From: Ailanthus altissimus
Lineage: Eukaryota > Streptophyta > Magnoliopsida > Sapindales > Simaroubaceae
Length of the DNA stretch: 64,000 nt
Assembly (NCBI GenBank): GCA_946807835.1
Contig: OX327709.1
Coordinates: 24,243,501 to 24,307,500 of the forward strand
Reading direction: 5' to 3'
The translations under genes were made by a program, and so were the position numbers. The notes below the pieces were generated by a model that was not told the DNA's origin, made no database searches, and saw only the letters and a program-made list of their open reading frames with translations. Below, in pieces: positions 12,430 through 23,859 of the stretch (positions within the stretch are counted from its first letter, which is position 1; each line of letters starts with the position of its first letter).

Positions 12430-13972
12430 TACATATATATTGTATCCATTAGGAACTAAAAATAACAAAAACTGAACAGCTGAAAACAGAGCCATAAAAT
12501 AAGTGTTATTTATTAAGGATCATGGTCTTTGAGACAGCAAATTTCCTTATTAATCATCCAGAGGTATGGATATTAGAAAATAGATATGGAAATTTTTATC
12601 AGCGCCTCTTCTCTGTATAGGCGTAATTATTGACTTTTAAAATTAAAATATTGTTATACTCAATGTTAATTTATATTATTATAATTATAAAGTCATAAAT
12701 ATTTTTTTTTGAAGAATATTATCAAATATTAGGGAGAGTTTTTGGTAGTTAGAGAACTTATTAAAGGGTAAATGATAAATTCAATTTTTTCTTCACATTT
12801 CTACCCTTCACTTACCATAAGAAATTATGAAAGTCACAAAAATAATGAAAAAAATAATATATAGAAAAATGAATATGATAGAAACAAATAGAGTTGTATT
12901 AAGGTATGAGAAAGTGGAGAAAAAATTACGTTAAATCTATCAAAAATAAGCGTACCTAATAAGGCGCAAGGTACGCTTATTTTTGTGAATACTTCGTTTT
13001 CTCGTTATTGTCCTCACTTTTAATTTACTTTATTATTATTTACACTTAAGTCACTTTTTTGGTTAATTTATTTATACTTTTTGTCACATTTCTTTTATTC
13101 AAATACCACAAGAAATTACACTTAAATCTTCTCCATCATATCTTCTTTGCTTATATCTACTTATTTGACTAAACCACTTTTTCTTTTTGGAAAAAAATAA
13201 CTAATTTAAACAATTAAATTATTTTAAAGAAAATTTATTTTCCACTTGTTTCGAACTTGTATATTTCTATTATTAATAACACATACTTTTCTTCTAAAAA
13301 AGAAAACATATGTAATAACAATTTATTTTAACTATATGATTATTTAAAGAATTTTTTTAATTAATTAATGTTTAAACCTACAAATATAATTTAAAGAAAG
13401 AAAATATATTACTCATTCCAAAATAACTATTCCAAATAACATATAACTTATATTAAAAGGTAAATATCAACTTTCCTTAATCCAATGAAGTATTGATGAC
13501 GCCCTTATTTTTATTAGTGTATTATAGAATTCTCTTAAAATTTGTTTTATTTTAGTTTTTTTTATATATATAAAAAGGGTGATCGAATTCAAAATTCTAC
13601 TTTAATCAAAAAATAATGCCATTCAAATAAGTGCAAGATTTTAATATTAATTTATTGTTATAGATAAATAACAAATTTGAATTCTTATTAAATTTATGAA
13701 TAATGTTAGACATTTTAAATTGTATCATAAAAAATATAATATGTCAAATAAATATTGGGTGGTGATATAGTATAAATTTTAAAATGAGTAATGCTAAGTA
13801 CTCCAAATTGGATCTCAAAAGTGATGTGTTAAAAAAATATTGGGTGGTAAAATAGTACAAAATTTAAAATTATTTATTACATTCAATATTTACTTGACAT
13901 CGCTTTTGAAATACAATTTGAGATAAAAATTTAGGATACCTAACATTACTCTTTTAAAATTATTTACTACAC
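12430..13972. other. AT-rich spacer, no gene seen
   Basis: No coding potential recognised on either strand. Apart from the perfect hairpin at 12942-12984 it contains only AT-rich low-complexity sequence. Confidence 0.5.
12942..12984. repeat. Perfect 16-bp inverted repeat
   Basis: Arms AAAAATAAGCGTACCT (12942-12957) and AGGTACGCTTATTTTT (12969-12984) are exact reverse complements around an 11-base loop. The flanks are AT-rich with no further pairing. It could be the middle of a decayed foldback element or chance structure; no function is implied. Confidence 0.8.
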
Positions 13973-14118
13973 CTATTGTTTACTTTCTTTTTTTTAAAGG
14001 GGATTATACAATATTTGTTTTTTCACGCACCACCTGGGACAGGAGGTCGAACCTAGATGGGGATGTAAGACCTTGGGGGGGATCAGCCAACCATGCTCTC
14101 TACAGCTATTGTTTACTT
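13973..14118 (-). mobile_element. tRNA-derived SINE-like insertion
   Basis: A body of about 120 bp (13986-14105) is flanked by an exact 13-bp direct repeat CTATTGTTTACTT at 13973-13985 and 14106-14118. On the minus strand it starts with GAGAGCATGGTTGG, which resembles a polymerase III A box. It has GGTTCGACCTCC about 45 bases later, resembling a B box, and it ends in an A-rich tail (the T-run at about 13987-13995 on the plus strand). Target-site duplication, promoter-like boxes and A-tail together fit a SINE. The family is not identified. Confidence 0.6.
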
Positions 14119-14449
14119 GATACATCACTTTTAGAATACGTTTTAGAATATAATTTAGATGCCTAATATTATTCTAAATTTATTGTGTCAAACTATTTTT
14201 GAAACAATGAATTTTCTTCTTGATAAATAATGAATGATATTATTGCCAAAACCAACAAACAATACAAAAAGTAATAATCAAATGCATACATGCATTAAAA
14301 GAAAGATTGCAAAATGATCTACACTCTGACTATTTATAGCACTTAAGAATCTAATTCAAATGATATATTTAATATGATTGAACACCACCTGATTCCACTC
14401 CCCCCAAATGAAATATATTATAGTACAAAAGGAAACTTTCCTGATTTTG

Positions 14450-16700
14450 CTGAAGATAAATTTGCTTTAAGTTTTGCTACAGAAAAAATAGACCTCATGC
14501 TGCTAGTTGACTAGACGATAATTGATTTGATAAACCAAAAGGACCTTATCCCAAATTTCATGGAAAAAGTTGCATTAAAATATAATTGTTGAATTGTCTC
14601 GTTATCTTGTTATCTCTTCCACAAATAGGCAATTAGCTAAAGGGATAAGCCCAAATTTCTTTAGTTTTTTTCTGATCGATAATCTGTTCTTTAATGCCAA
14701 CCAAATAACAAAACTGTATTTAGGAATATGTTGAAAACACATATTAGTTTATACTATCCAACCTTAGCATCAGTATTATTAAAACATCGTTATGTACTAG
14801 AAATTAAAAACTTTCTAATGGAACTTCCATCTAGGAAATTCTATCTTCATTTGAATTAATAGAGAAATTATTGCGGATGTGATTCCAGACATGAGTCGTA
14901 TATTCATCCAAGAGGTCAAGTAGAATCCAATGTCCATGTTGCCATAAATATTTAACCTTTCCATCCGTGAAATGTCAGCATCGTTAATATTCACATAGAA
15001 AAATTTATCAACTATTGACTCCTTATACAGCCACGAATCCTACAAAAAGTAAAAAGACTTACCATCTCCTAGATCATAGGTGAATAGCTTTTTTATTTGG
15101 CTCCTCAAGTCTAGAATTCATGTCGAACTACAATCTATTGACTTTGTAATACCCGAAAAATTGAGCCTCCATAGTTTATTATCAGTCACTCATCTAGTCC
15201 ATAACGATGTTTTAACTGCAATCAGATTCCATATATGCTTGGATTAGGGGTGACAGAATTTTCCACGGGATTAAGGCTCTATAAGGATTCGCCCCAAATG
15301 GAGAGTAATTTGGGTTCCATTTTAAATATTTTTTAGGGATGGAGCGGGTTTGGGTGCAGGAAATTGAACCCGAATTGAATTCAAGTTGAGTTTTGGGATA
15401 AACTGATTTTTCCAAATCTGCCTCAAATACTCGATTTAGAAAAACAAAAAAAAACATAGTGTAGAAAAAAATTATTTATCTATACAAATCAAAATTTGCT
15501 ACGTGCTAAATTTGGAGGTATAAAATTTACTTATATTATATTTTTATTTTTATTTTTATTTTTATTTATATTGTTAATTTTTTAATTCATTTCTTTATTT
15601 TTTTAATTATATTTAATATTAGAGTGAACTCGTTTGTTTTTAAAAAAAGATAAAAAGGAACAAACAAAAGAGATAAATAATTTTATTACTATTATTAGTT
15701 TCTTAGTCATCACTCATGTAACTCAAATTTTATTTTATTTTGTGCTATAGCTTTGTCAAGAATCGTAGTTGAGACTTGATGTTTGGATTGCAAATAAAAT
15801 ATGATGATTTAGATGTCAAAGTTAAAAAAAAATCATTAATTTTTGTGATTTTTAGATTTTAATTTATGTTATTAATTTTTAAAATTAATAATTGAAGACT
15901 CATGTAACTTATATTTTCGTATGATATTTATAAATTTTTTTTGATATATTATGATTGTACGAGATAAAATATTATTTCACAAAATTAAATCGATACAAAT
16001 AAAATAGTATTTAAAAAATTGAAAAAAATTCTGGTATGGGTACCCATAAGGATCCCCATCCCCAAATCCGAATTACATATATCAAGTATAAGATAGTGAT
16101 GAGAATTTTCACACCATTTGTGTATGGGATGGGGATTATGATCACTACCCCAACCTGCTCCATTGCCACCTCTAGCTTGGATATTGTCGTCGAGTTCCAA
16201 GAACTTATTGGTTTAATACCAATGCTTCATTATTTTTTATCTTTGCAAACCTTATTCTAAGTCATTAATCCTCCATTTCTCTACTGGTCCGGTCTATGCC
16301 ATAAGAACTTTTGACATTTGTTTTTAATTTCTTTAATGATTGACTTAGAGAGTACAAACATAGTACACCAATAAACATGCATACTCATTAAAATAGAATT
16401 AATCAATTGTAACCATCTTGCATAGTTAATAAATTTTACAATCCAACTAAAAATTTTAACAATAATCTTATTAAGTAGTTCTTAGTAAAAGTTTTTCTTA
16501 AAGTTTTCAAAAATTATAAAAATACTTAAGTATTTGACAGGCAAAATATTAAATTGAAACTGAATGAGTTACAAAATAATCTCCTAAATAGGATTAAAAA
16601 CATTCTTAAAAAAAAAAGAAGCTCTTACTTATGTTAAATTGTAAATTAGATATTACAAAGAAATCATCTAACACTTTTTTAAATTGACCAACAGAACTTG
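14450..16700 (-). pseudogene. Decayed LINE ORF2 (reverse transcriptase/zf-RVT end)
   Basis: Minus-strand translation gives, from high to low coordinate, a reverse-transcriptase C-terminal piece near 16420-16290 (QLINSILMSMHVYWCTMF, then IIKEIKNKCQKFLW). Below the hAT insertion come IWNLIAVKTSLWTR at about 15230-15190 and LWRLNFSGITKSID near 15160. A zf-RVT-like part near 14740-14540 reads KYSFVIWLALKNRL and CNFFHEIWDKVL. Several in-frame stops are present. The order and wording are those of the plant L1-type LINE region between reverse transcriptase and its C-terminal zinc-binding domain. The element is dead and is interrupted by the hAT element at 15245-16174. Confidence 0.75.
15245..16174. 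mobile_element. Non-autonomous hAT-type element, 930 bp
   Basis: Starts TAGGGGTGACA and ends in the complement of TAGAGGTGGCA, a terminal inverted repeat of the common plant hAT type (TAGGGGTGGCA-like). It is flanked by a perfect 8-bp target-site duplication GCTTGGAT at 15237-15244 and 16175-16182; eight bases is the hAT hallmark. No transposase frame is present, and the open frames of 70-80 codons inside it have no recognisable domain. It sits inside the LINE remains, so it is younger than the LINE. Confidence 0.85.
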
Positions 16701-16847
16701 TATCATAATGAGAAAACAAAAATAAATCATTAAAATAAAAATTAAATGATTTAATATTAATCTTTTACACCCTTATGAAAGATGAATTGATTACGAGAAA
16801 TACAGCTTAAGTTGAAACAGTAAATTTTGCTTTCTTGATTTCTTATC

Positions 16848-16918
16848 CTCCCTCAAAATCAATCAATTCGCAATTAAATTAGGCTCCATCTTCTATAATC
16901 ATGGAAACTTTAATGGTT
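16848..16918 (+). repeat. Inverted repeat arm 1 (partner 19449-19535)
   Basis: The reverse complement of this stretch shares TTAAAGTTTCCAT.TTATAGAAGAT.GAGCCTAATTTAATTGC and, after a small indel, GGATTTTGAGGGAGGA-like sequence with 19449-19535. It lies just upstream of the F-box remnant that begins near 17150, so it may be a duplicated promoter region of that family. Confidence 0.6.
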
Positions 16919-17149
16919 TAGAAGTAGTTTACCACAGTTGTCGAGAGAGACAGAGAGAGCCTATAAATTAACGTTGCTTGGGAGATTGGGAATCTTTCTG
17001 TAAAAATCCCATTAAGTAGCGAATGATTAATTTGTTCAAAGATCCGTTTTGCTTCATATAACTTTTTTACTGTTTTAGCTGCAGGTTCATTTCTCTTCTA
17101 TCTTCTCTCTTCGTTTAATCTCTTTTATCAAGTTTTTTGAGAACTTTAA

Positions 17150-17945
17150 TGATGAAAGAAGACTGGATCAGTCGTTTACCTGATCATATACAAGAATAGA
17201 AACTTGGCGTTAGTGAAACTCTTGAGAAGCTGTAATACATGGTTAGCAATGTCATTTGGCGAATTTAAGGAAAGCCCAGATGAACTGACACTAGTTAAAG
17301 AATGTAGTTCATGCATCTCATAGTAGAACAGGATATAATCACTGTTATAGAGTTATTCAAGATTTGGCGCCCTAACTACAACTTCGTGCTCATTATAGTT
17401 CTTCGAAGATCCCGTTATTGTTAAATCTTCAAGCACAGACAAGCAGAAAACAGTCTCCGAGTCATGTTTTGTTGTCAGGATAGTGCATTTCTACGTGAAG
17501 GATCTTGAGACTCGGAAAACACATCCCGGTGGGAGGAATCGTGATGACAAAATCAGTATTCAATTTGGAGAACTTCAAGTTTTTCGGAAGTGCATATGCT
17601 CACAGGAAACTCAACACTTCTGCGAAGCTTAACAGTGAATTCAATCTCACGGACATTACGCATAATTGCAGCAGAAACCCAAGATTTCAAACAAGACAAA
17701 TCCCTGAGGGTGGAACAATGGAGAGAAAACTTACTAATGCTTGTTGGCTCAGAAAGAAGATTACAAAATTGTCAAACTTAATCAAATCATCGTCACTCAA
17801 TTTACCACCCATATGATCTCTAAGCATAATATGTTGTCACGGCAACGATAGGGAAGTGACACAAAGCAAAGATTGGAAAGTGAAGTCCAGACAAGCTTCC
17901 ATCTTGAAGACAGAATGGAAGTTGCCACAGCTTAGGTAAAAATGA
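17150..17945 (+). pseudogene. F-box/LRR-type pseudogene remnant
   Basis: Begins with an ATG at 17150 and reads MKEDWISRLPDHIQE before a stop, which matches the first residues of a plant F-box (D.IS.LPDHI). Further down, separate frames give LRR-like pieces: NLENFKFFGSAYAHRKLN near 17560-17620 and LTNACWLRKKITKLSNLI near 17730-17780. Stops and frame changes separate the parts, and most of the F-box is missing. The LRR assignment is an inference from wording only. Confidence 0.4.
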
Positions 17946-18424
17946 TTAAATGTGGCATAGGATTGCATCAGTTAAACTACTGATCTCATCTTCTATCATC
18001 ATTAAAGTTCTAAAAATAACTCGACGGAAGAGATTATATGAACAGAAGATAAAAGAGAAATGAACCTGAAGATTTTTTTTTTCCCGAATCAAAATGAGCC
18101 TGAAGATAAAAGAGTAAAAAGCCATTAAGAAGCAAAACGACAAACTTTGAACGTTTTAATTATTGGGAAATGCTTTGCATAGCCATTTTTAAAAGTAAAA
18201 ATTTATTTAAATCACAAAATAAATTTATGAATTTTATTAGTTATATATTTGATTTTCAGACTATTTTACCCCACAAGCAATTTTTGTATCTCTTTTTCTT
18301 TAATATTTTGATTTAAAATACATTTCAAAATTAATAAGAACAAAAAAATTTAGAGTAAAATAAATTTGATTAAAAATAATTGAAAACTGTAAAAGAAAAA
18401 AAAAAGAGCAAAATCCAGCAAAGG

Positions 18425-18640
18425 CTGAGGCTAATAGGCCCTCGCGTGCAACTCACACAACACCTCGCACGCGTGGCGTGGGGCGAGTTGGAACTTTGCG
18501 CCACGCCCCGCAGGCCTCTCCCCACACCTTGCGCTTGGGGTGTTGTCCGAGGCCCTAACTAGCGCATCATCCCACGGGCGAGGCGTTGTGCGGGGCCTCT
18601 TCCTATACCTTGCGTGAGGTGCAAGTAATTTTGGACTTTG
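18425..18640. other. GC-rich island of unknown origin
   Basis: About 215 bp rich in G and C sit abruptly in very AT-rich DNA. Recurrent words are GCGTGCAACTCACACAACACC, GCGAG, GGGGTGTTGT and GAGGCGTTGTG. Open frames cross it on both strands but show no domain. It may be a fragment of a retroelement, since GC-rich GCGCCGC-type words also occur in the LTRs at 3.8 kb and 5.0 kb, or of a captured gene. Confidence 0.35.
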
Positions 18641-18649
18641 TTCGTCATT

Positions 18650-19448
18650 TTTGTTCCTAATTTTATTGTTTTTAATATTTTTTTTATACATTAATGCATA
18701 AAATTGTTTGTTTTTAATATATAGAGTATTTTTTATATCTATTTGGATAATAATAATTTTTTTTTATTAATTTTATGACTCAAACTACAAATTATTTTGA
18801 GTTATATTATTCACAATGACATTTTTGTCTATTCATTGTCTTGGCTAATAAAAATTTGTTAAATAATTTTTGGTTATTTAAGTTTATAATATTTAAAAAA
18901 TGATTATTTCTGAATATTTCTTTTAATTATTTGCTACTTTTGCATAAGTAGAGTGAATCAAAATTTAAAAAATTAAATATTAAAATTAAAAATTATATTA
19001 AATTAGAGTATAATTATATAAAATTTTAGTATTAAATTTAAAATTTTGAGAATCAAATTATAAAAATATTTATTTTAAAAGATGTAAATTATATAAAAAA
19101 AATTATTATTAAATTTTTTTAAAAAAAAAATTGAAGCTCGGAAGACCGTGGCCCCTTGGCCCCAGTGAAAGTCCACGACTGCTCAGAAGAGAAAACAGAA
19201 AGACTTCTAGTCTCTAATTCGCTGTTTATACACTATCTCCAAAACAAGCGTGGTTGAGTATTTTTAAATCTTTTAAAGTTGATCAGGTTCAATAGCATTT
19301 TAATGGTTGAGATTAAATTTAATATGTATAATTAATGTATTATAATTAATTTTCAGTTGAGATTTAATTTCATATGTTAGAATTATATCAATCTTATAAT
19401 TAAAACTTTGTGAACAAATTGTGTTAAAAAAAAATAGTGTCATACAAC
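18650..19448. other. AT-rich spacer, no gene seen
   Basis: Nothing recognised on either strand; low-complexity A/T runs dominate. Confidence 0.5.
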
Positions 19449-19535
19449 CTAACTCGTTAAAGTTTCCATTGTTATAGAAGATAGAGCCTAATTTAATTGC
19501 TGGTGGATGCCTGGATGGATTTTGAGGGAGGACTA
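19449..19535 (-). repeat. Inverted repeat arm 2 (partner 16848-16918)
   Basis: Reverse-complement match to 16848-16918, with a small indel around GCTGGTGGATGCCTGGATG. The two arms bracket the F-box remnant and the GC-rich island. This suggests duplication in opposite orientation of a promoter-proximal segment of an F-box-type gene (inference). Confidence 0.6.
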
Positions 19536-20079
19536 GGAAACGAGAATGGCAGAACAATTAAAAATGCACCGTTTCATTTCATTTCCAAAGACCAAAAACT
19601 ATTTCCTTCTTCCCATTCTAACGTTGCTTGACATAATGTGATCATAAGTGGTCAACTGGGATTATCAAAATATTGATGCCTTTATTGTAAAACATCGTTT
19701 ACTTGTTAAGAAAAACTCAAGAAAAGTAAAAATTAAGAACAGGCAACATAAGCACTTGTATTAATGGCCCTATTATAAAGGGTTTATAGTGTATTCAGCT
19801 TCACTAAAATGAAAATCTTAGAATTTGAATCCTCTGGTCCTATGTCCAAAAAAAAAAAAAAGCAACGTAGTGTTTTCTGATTTGTGCTTTTAATAATGAA
19901 ACAGAAAGCTACGTGCCATTTCAATAATGCCAAAGGTTGAATGTTTTATATGCGACCTTGAACATACGATAAATGGCAAAATGCAGCATCGGAGACAAGA
20001 AACAGGCCCTCTTTCATATTTTTTTCTTAAAATCTCGATCTGCTTCTGACAGTAAGAACAGTTTCATAAATAATAACAT

Positions 20080-20500
20080 TCATCTCTGTTCAGCCAATCT
20101 GTATTCTTTATCTTGACTTTCCAGAAAAAAGGCATCTTGTGTTTTGCATACAATAGAAAGAACCAAAAACAAATGAAACAGAAAGCTACATGCGAGATAA
20201 CATTCAAGCATGATCTGACAAACAGCAAGTCTTGGAACCCTTTGGAAACATGAGAATGCCCTTTCGAGATGATCTTCCTGCGGTGCAGAAATAAAAGAAA
20301 AAACCAACTAAAAACGTCTCCAATACTTCACTATTTTTTTAGAAGTACTTAACCACTTGCAGATGTTGCTCTGCATGTTTGTTAATCACCTTAATATGTG
20401 ACAACAAACACCACGGCGCACTCTCTGGCTCAACCCAATCAAAATTCTCCAAACTTGTTTCCAGTTGATATGGATTCAATTTATGAGCCTAATGAAGCAT
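20080..20500 (-). pseudogene. FBD-domain fragment, minus strand
   Basis: Minus-strand translation of about 20490-20340 reads SLENFDWVEPESAPWCLLSH, followed by a piece ending LQVVKYF. This is the FBD start (W.EP..VP.CLL.H.K). After an intron-like gap, 20290-20200 reads EDHLERAFSCFQRVPRLAVCQ, resembling the end of the domain (the F..P..S..C.I part). It lies head to head with the plus-strand FBD fragment that starts near 20650, and both share a block GTTTCATTAGGCTCAT. No F-box or LRR part is attached. Confidence 0.6.
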
Positions 20501-20649
20501 GAAAAATCAAACATTTCAGAAACATATTGAAGTAGTAATTCAAGTTTTTCTCTCTAACTCGCCCAATCTGAAAAATCCTTCTCTTGGAGTTCAAGTAACT
20601 TGTACGCACAACTAGCGAATGAAATTGCCGGTTTGTTTTGTTTCTGAAA

Positions 20650-20962
20650 TGTGTGGTTCTTCGTGTTTCATTAGGCTCATGAATTTACTCCTGAGAACTT
20701 TCATTGGAGTGAACCAGAGAGTGTGCCCTCCTTGTATGTTGTCGCGCCTTAAGTTGGTCAAAATAACAAACATAACGGGGAAAGATCACCAGCTGGAAGT
20801 GATTAAGTACTTGTTCTTGGGGAAGTTTTTTTTTTTTTTTGCTGGTTTTGCAGAGGATGCACCTAAGCAAGATCTCAAAAATGACATTCGGATGATTCCG
20901 CGGGTTTCCATGGAACGCAAAGTTAAATTTCATTTGAATGTATATCAGATGATTCTGGAATA
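20650..20962 (+). pseudogene. FBD-domain fragment, plus strand
   Basis: Frames overlap to give ENFHWSEPESVPSLYV and then, after a shift, LKLVKITNITGKDHQLEVIK, an FBD-like series. A poly-T tract at 20827-20840 follows, then the second exon-like part DAPKQDLKNDIRMIP. The frameshift between the two halves of the W.EP motif and the following text shows it is dead. It mirrors the minus-strand fragment at 20.1-20.5 kb. Confidence 0.6.
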
Positions 20963-20999
20963 ACTCTCTTTTAAGTTTGTAATTTTGTTTGATTCCCGG

Positions 21000-23210
21000 T
21001 GATAAAGCCTTTTACTTAGGAAATTTGTATTTTCAGAATATGATATGATGTTGGTGACTGAGCTCAGAACAGAATATGTTACATCAAATTCTTGTTCTGT
21101 ATGGTAACTTCTTTGATGTTTTACAACAATGCCCAGTTAGTTAAACATGGTGATAATTCTCATTATAAGCAAATAATCTTAAAATCTTAGTACTTTCAAT
21201 CATAATCCACCTTCTTTTACATTCTCAGGTGTTGAGTTTTGTTGATCTATACAATGTTGTATTGGTTATACAACATTATTTAACAATAGTATAACTATTA
21301 GTTTTAAGCTATAGAATGTTGTGGAAAAAGAGACCCCAACCCTAGTTTTCTCTCAAGCAAAAACAAAAGTTAGAAAAACCGCCGCTTCCTTTCTTTTTGC
21401 TTCACCGGAAAGGATTTTGGCCTCATCTCCGGTAGCCACAAACTTTCCCCCTCTCATTTTCTTCTTCCTTTCTCTGTTTTTTTTTTTTTTTGTGGCTGTT
21501 ATTTGATTTTTTTTTTTCGTTTCTTTCTGCTGGGTTGGACAGCCTCCGATGACCCCTCACCGGACGCCGCTGCAACCTTTTCTCCAACCGGCCGATTCCC
21601 AGTAGCCCGCTACCCTTGCTACCACATTTGATTAAGCGTCTCTGCACCCGCAGCACACCGCAGTCACTGCCTAATCTTCCTTGGTGTTCTACAACCTCTA
21701 GTGACCTCTAGTCCGCAGCTCCACCAATCAGAAGAAAGCATCTCTGTGAACGTTATTTGTTAAGATTATATTGAGTTGTTAATAATCTTGTAGTTTGTGA
21801 CTTGATGTGATCTAGTAAGGTTAATATTGTGGTCAGTTGTCGTTGTCGTGGAAACTTTGTAAGTTTGGGGGCTTTAATTTAATGTGTTGTAATTTTTTTT
21901 TTTTTTTTTGTAAAGATAGTCATATCTTTTTGTAAAATTTTTGTTTTTTTTTACGCAAGATCAATAAGAGCAATGATCCTCATTTTTTGGATGATCCTCC
22001 TAATGGGATTTGGTAGTTTTTCTATATGCAGATAATTAGATTTGGGCGTTTTATATTATGATTATTATGTGTAAGAGTTTTTGATAATTTATCTGATCTT
22101 TGTCTAGTAGTCATTTAATATAATGTTGGCAAATTTATTTAATAATATTATATCTTAAAAAAAAATTTTAAAAAATTTACAATGTTGCGTTAGTGAAGCT
22201 TTTAAAAAAAAAATTAAATTTGGTGTGAAAATCTAAGAGTCTATTTATGGGTTTTGAATGGGTTCTTGAAATAATTGAATTTGATCTTCGAGCCACCTCA
22301 TTATTTCAGTGCTCAAGAATTATTTTTCTGCTTAAGATTAGTGTTTTTCTCTTTTGGAAATTTTTATTTTGAGGGAACTTCTTTGAGCCCGAGCAAGAAT
22401 CACATTAGGCACAAGACATTTGCACAGGCATCATTTTTTTTTCCTATGGCTACCAGAAAGTTTGTTTTTGTTTGACTCTTTTCCTTATTTTTTTTCTTTA
22501 ACTTTTGTAAGGGATGTGGACTGATTATTTTTACAAATAAAAGTTTTTTTTTCAACAAAGCGTCACGATTTTTAAATCAATCAGTTTTTTGTTTATTTAT
22601 ATTGTATTAATAGAATTATAATAAATATAAAATATCAAAATATAGGGATAAGATTAGTTTAAAAGTAGTTTAATTATTTGAAAGTTATTTTGAATTTTAA
22701 ATGCAAGCCTTCAATATCTAGCTCTACAATTCAATTAGCTTCCATTATATTAAAATAATGTGTGTGTGTGTTCACGCGATATTTATTCACTAATTGTTTG
22801 CGATACATGATGCCATTTTAATCACACAAAGGTGGAAAACTTAGTATTTGCGTGGTCTTTCTCAATAACATTCAACAAATTTGTAAACGAGGTTCTGAAA
22901 ATTGTTGAAATTCTTAAATTCAAATCGATTGAATTGTACCGTATCCTAGCAAATTAATGAACGTTTGCAATTGTAAGAGTAGTAATGTTATCTTTTTTTT
23001 AACTTTAATCTTAAAATAACGAGTGATTTTTAAAGATTTTAAAATTAATCATCTAATTAATATTTGATGCATCACTTGATATGAAAAATATTAAGATTAA
23101 GGTTGAGAAAGCTATTAGTATTATTCTTGTGATAATTTCTTAATAAGGTGTGCAATCAATTGTCGCATTTGGGCTTGGAGAATACAAAGCACCGGACATT
23201 GCAAGTTACA
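21000..23210. other. Spacer with a C-rich stretch, no gene assigned
   Basis: No recognisable protein. Between about 21320 and 21740 the sequence is richer in C (CACCGGACGCCGCTGC, CCGGCCGATTCCC) and resembles a gene leader or a piece of a retroelement LTR. The longest frame there ends in a poly-Phe run encoded by poly-T and shows no domain. The remainder, 21.8-23.2 kb, is T-rich and featureless. Confidence 0.4.
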
Positions 23211-23214
23211 TTTA

Positions 23215-23375
23215 CCAGGTCATCTTCCTTGTCGCATCATGCTGTTCGGACCCCATTTTATCGCCGAAGATGGAAGGATCTTCGGATTTCAATCCTCAAT
23301 TTTGGCTTTGATTTTGCTGCTCTGCTGTTGGGCTTTGCCAATCCTCCACATGTATTCATGGTTTTGATTTTTTAA
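23215..23375 (+). pseudogene. F-box fragment
   Basis: The frame reads SLSHHAVRTPFYRRRWKDLR, which fits the second half of a plant F-box (AVRTS.LS.RWK.LW), followed by ISILNFGFDF, matching the usual linker into the LRR part. The first half of the box and everything downstream are absent. It belongs with the other F-box/FBD remains in this region. Confidence 0.5.
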
Positions 23376-23859
23376 AAATAGATGATTCAACAGTTTTATC
23401 TTAGATAAGAATTATAAATAATATTGAAGTAGTGAGATACAAAAAATTTAGAACGTGTGAGATATATATAAAAAAATTAAAGAGTGTGAGATACAAAAAA
23501 AAAATGAAACAAGATTCAAAGAAGTGAAAGAAGGTGAAAAAAATACAAGTGCTTAGTACAAGGTTGGGCACCACGGCATCCAGTGGTACTATGCTCAGTA
23601 CCGCGGTGCCAGAGCGGGGAAAATTTATTTCTATTTCAAATTTTTGAGTTTTAAAAAGTTTTGAACTTCCAAAACATATGGACTCTTATTCCAATTAAGT
23701 TTATAGTTTCTAAGTATGTTTATTTACTATATAAACATTTCTAAACACAAGAAAAAGTCAAGTATTTAAAGTTTCAAGATCAAAATTATAAGAGATAATA
23801 AAAGAGTTAGGTAAGTATTAAGTGCATGATGTATTAGGGTGTAACTTTTGGAGAGTGTT

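Noticed and set aside
19740..19870. Possible second SINE ending in a 14-A tract near 19849-19862
   Set aside because: The supposed flanking duplication (GCAAC.TA) is short and inexact and no A or B box could be placed.
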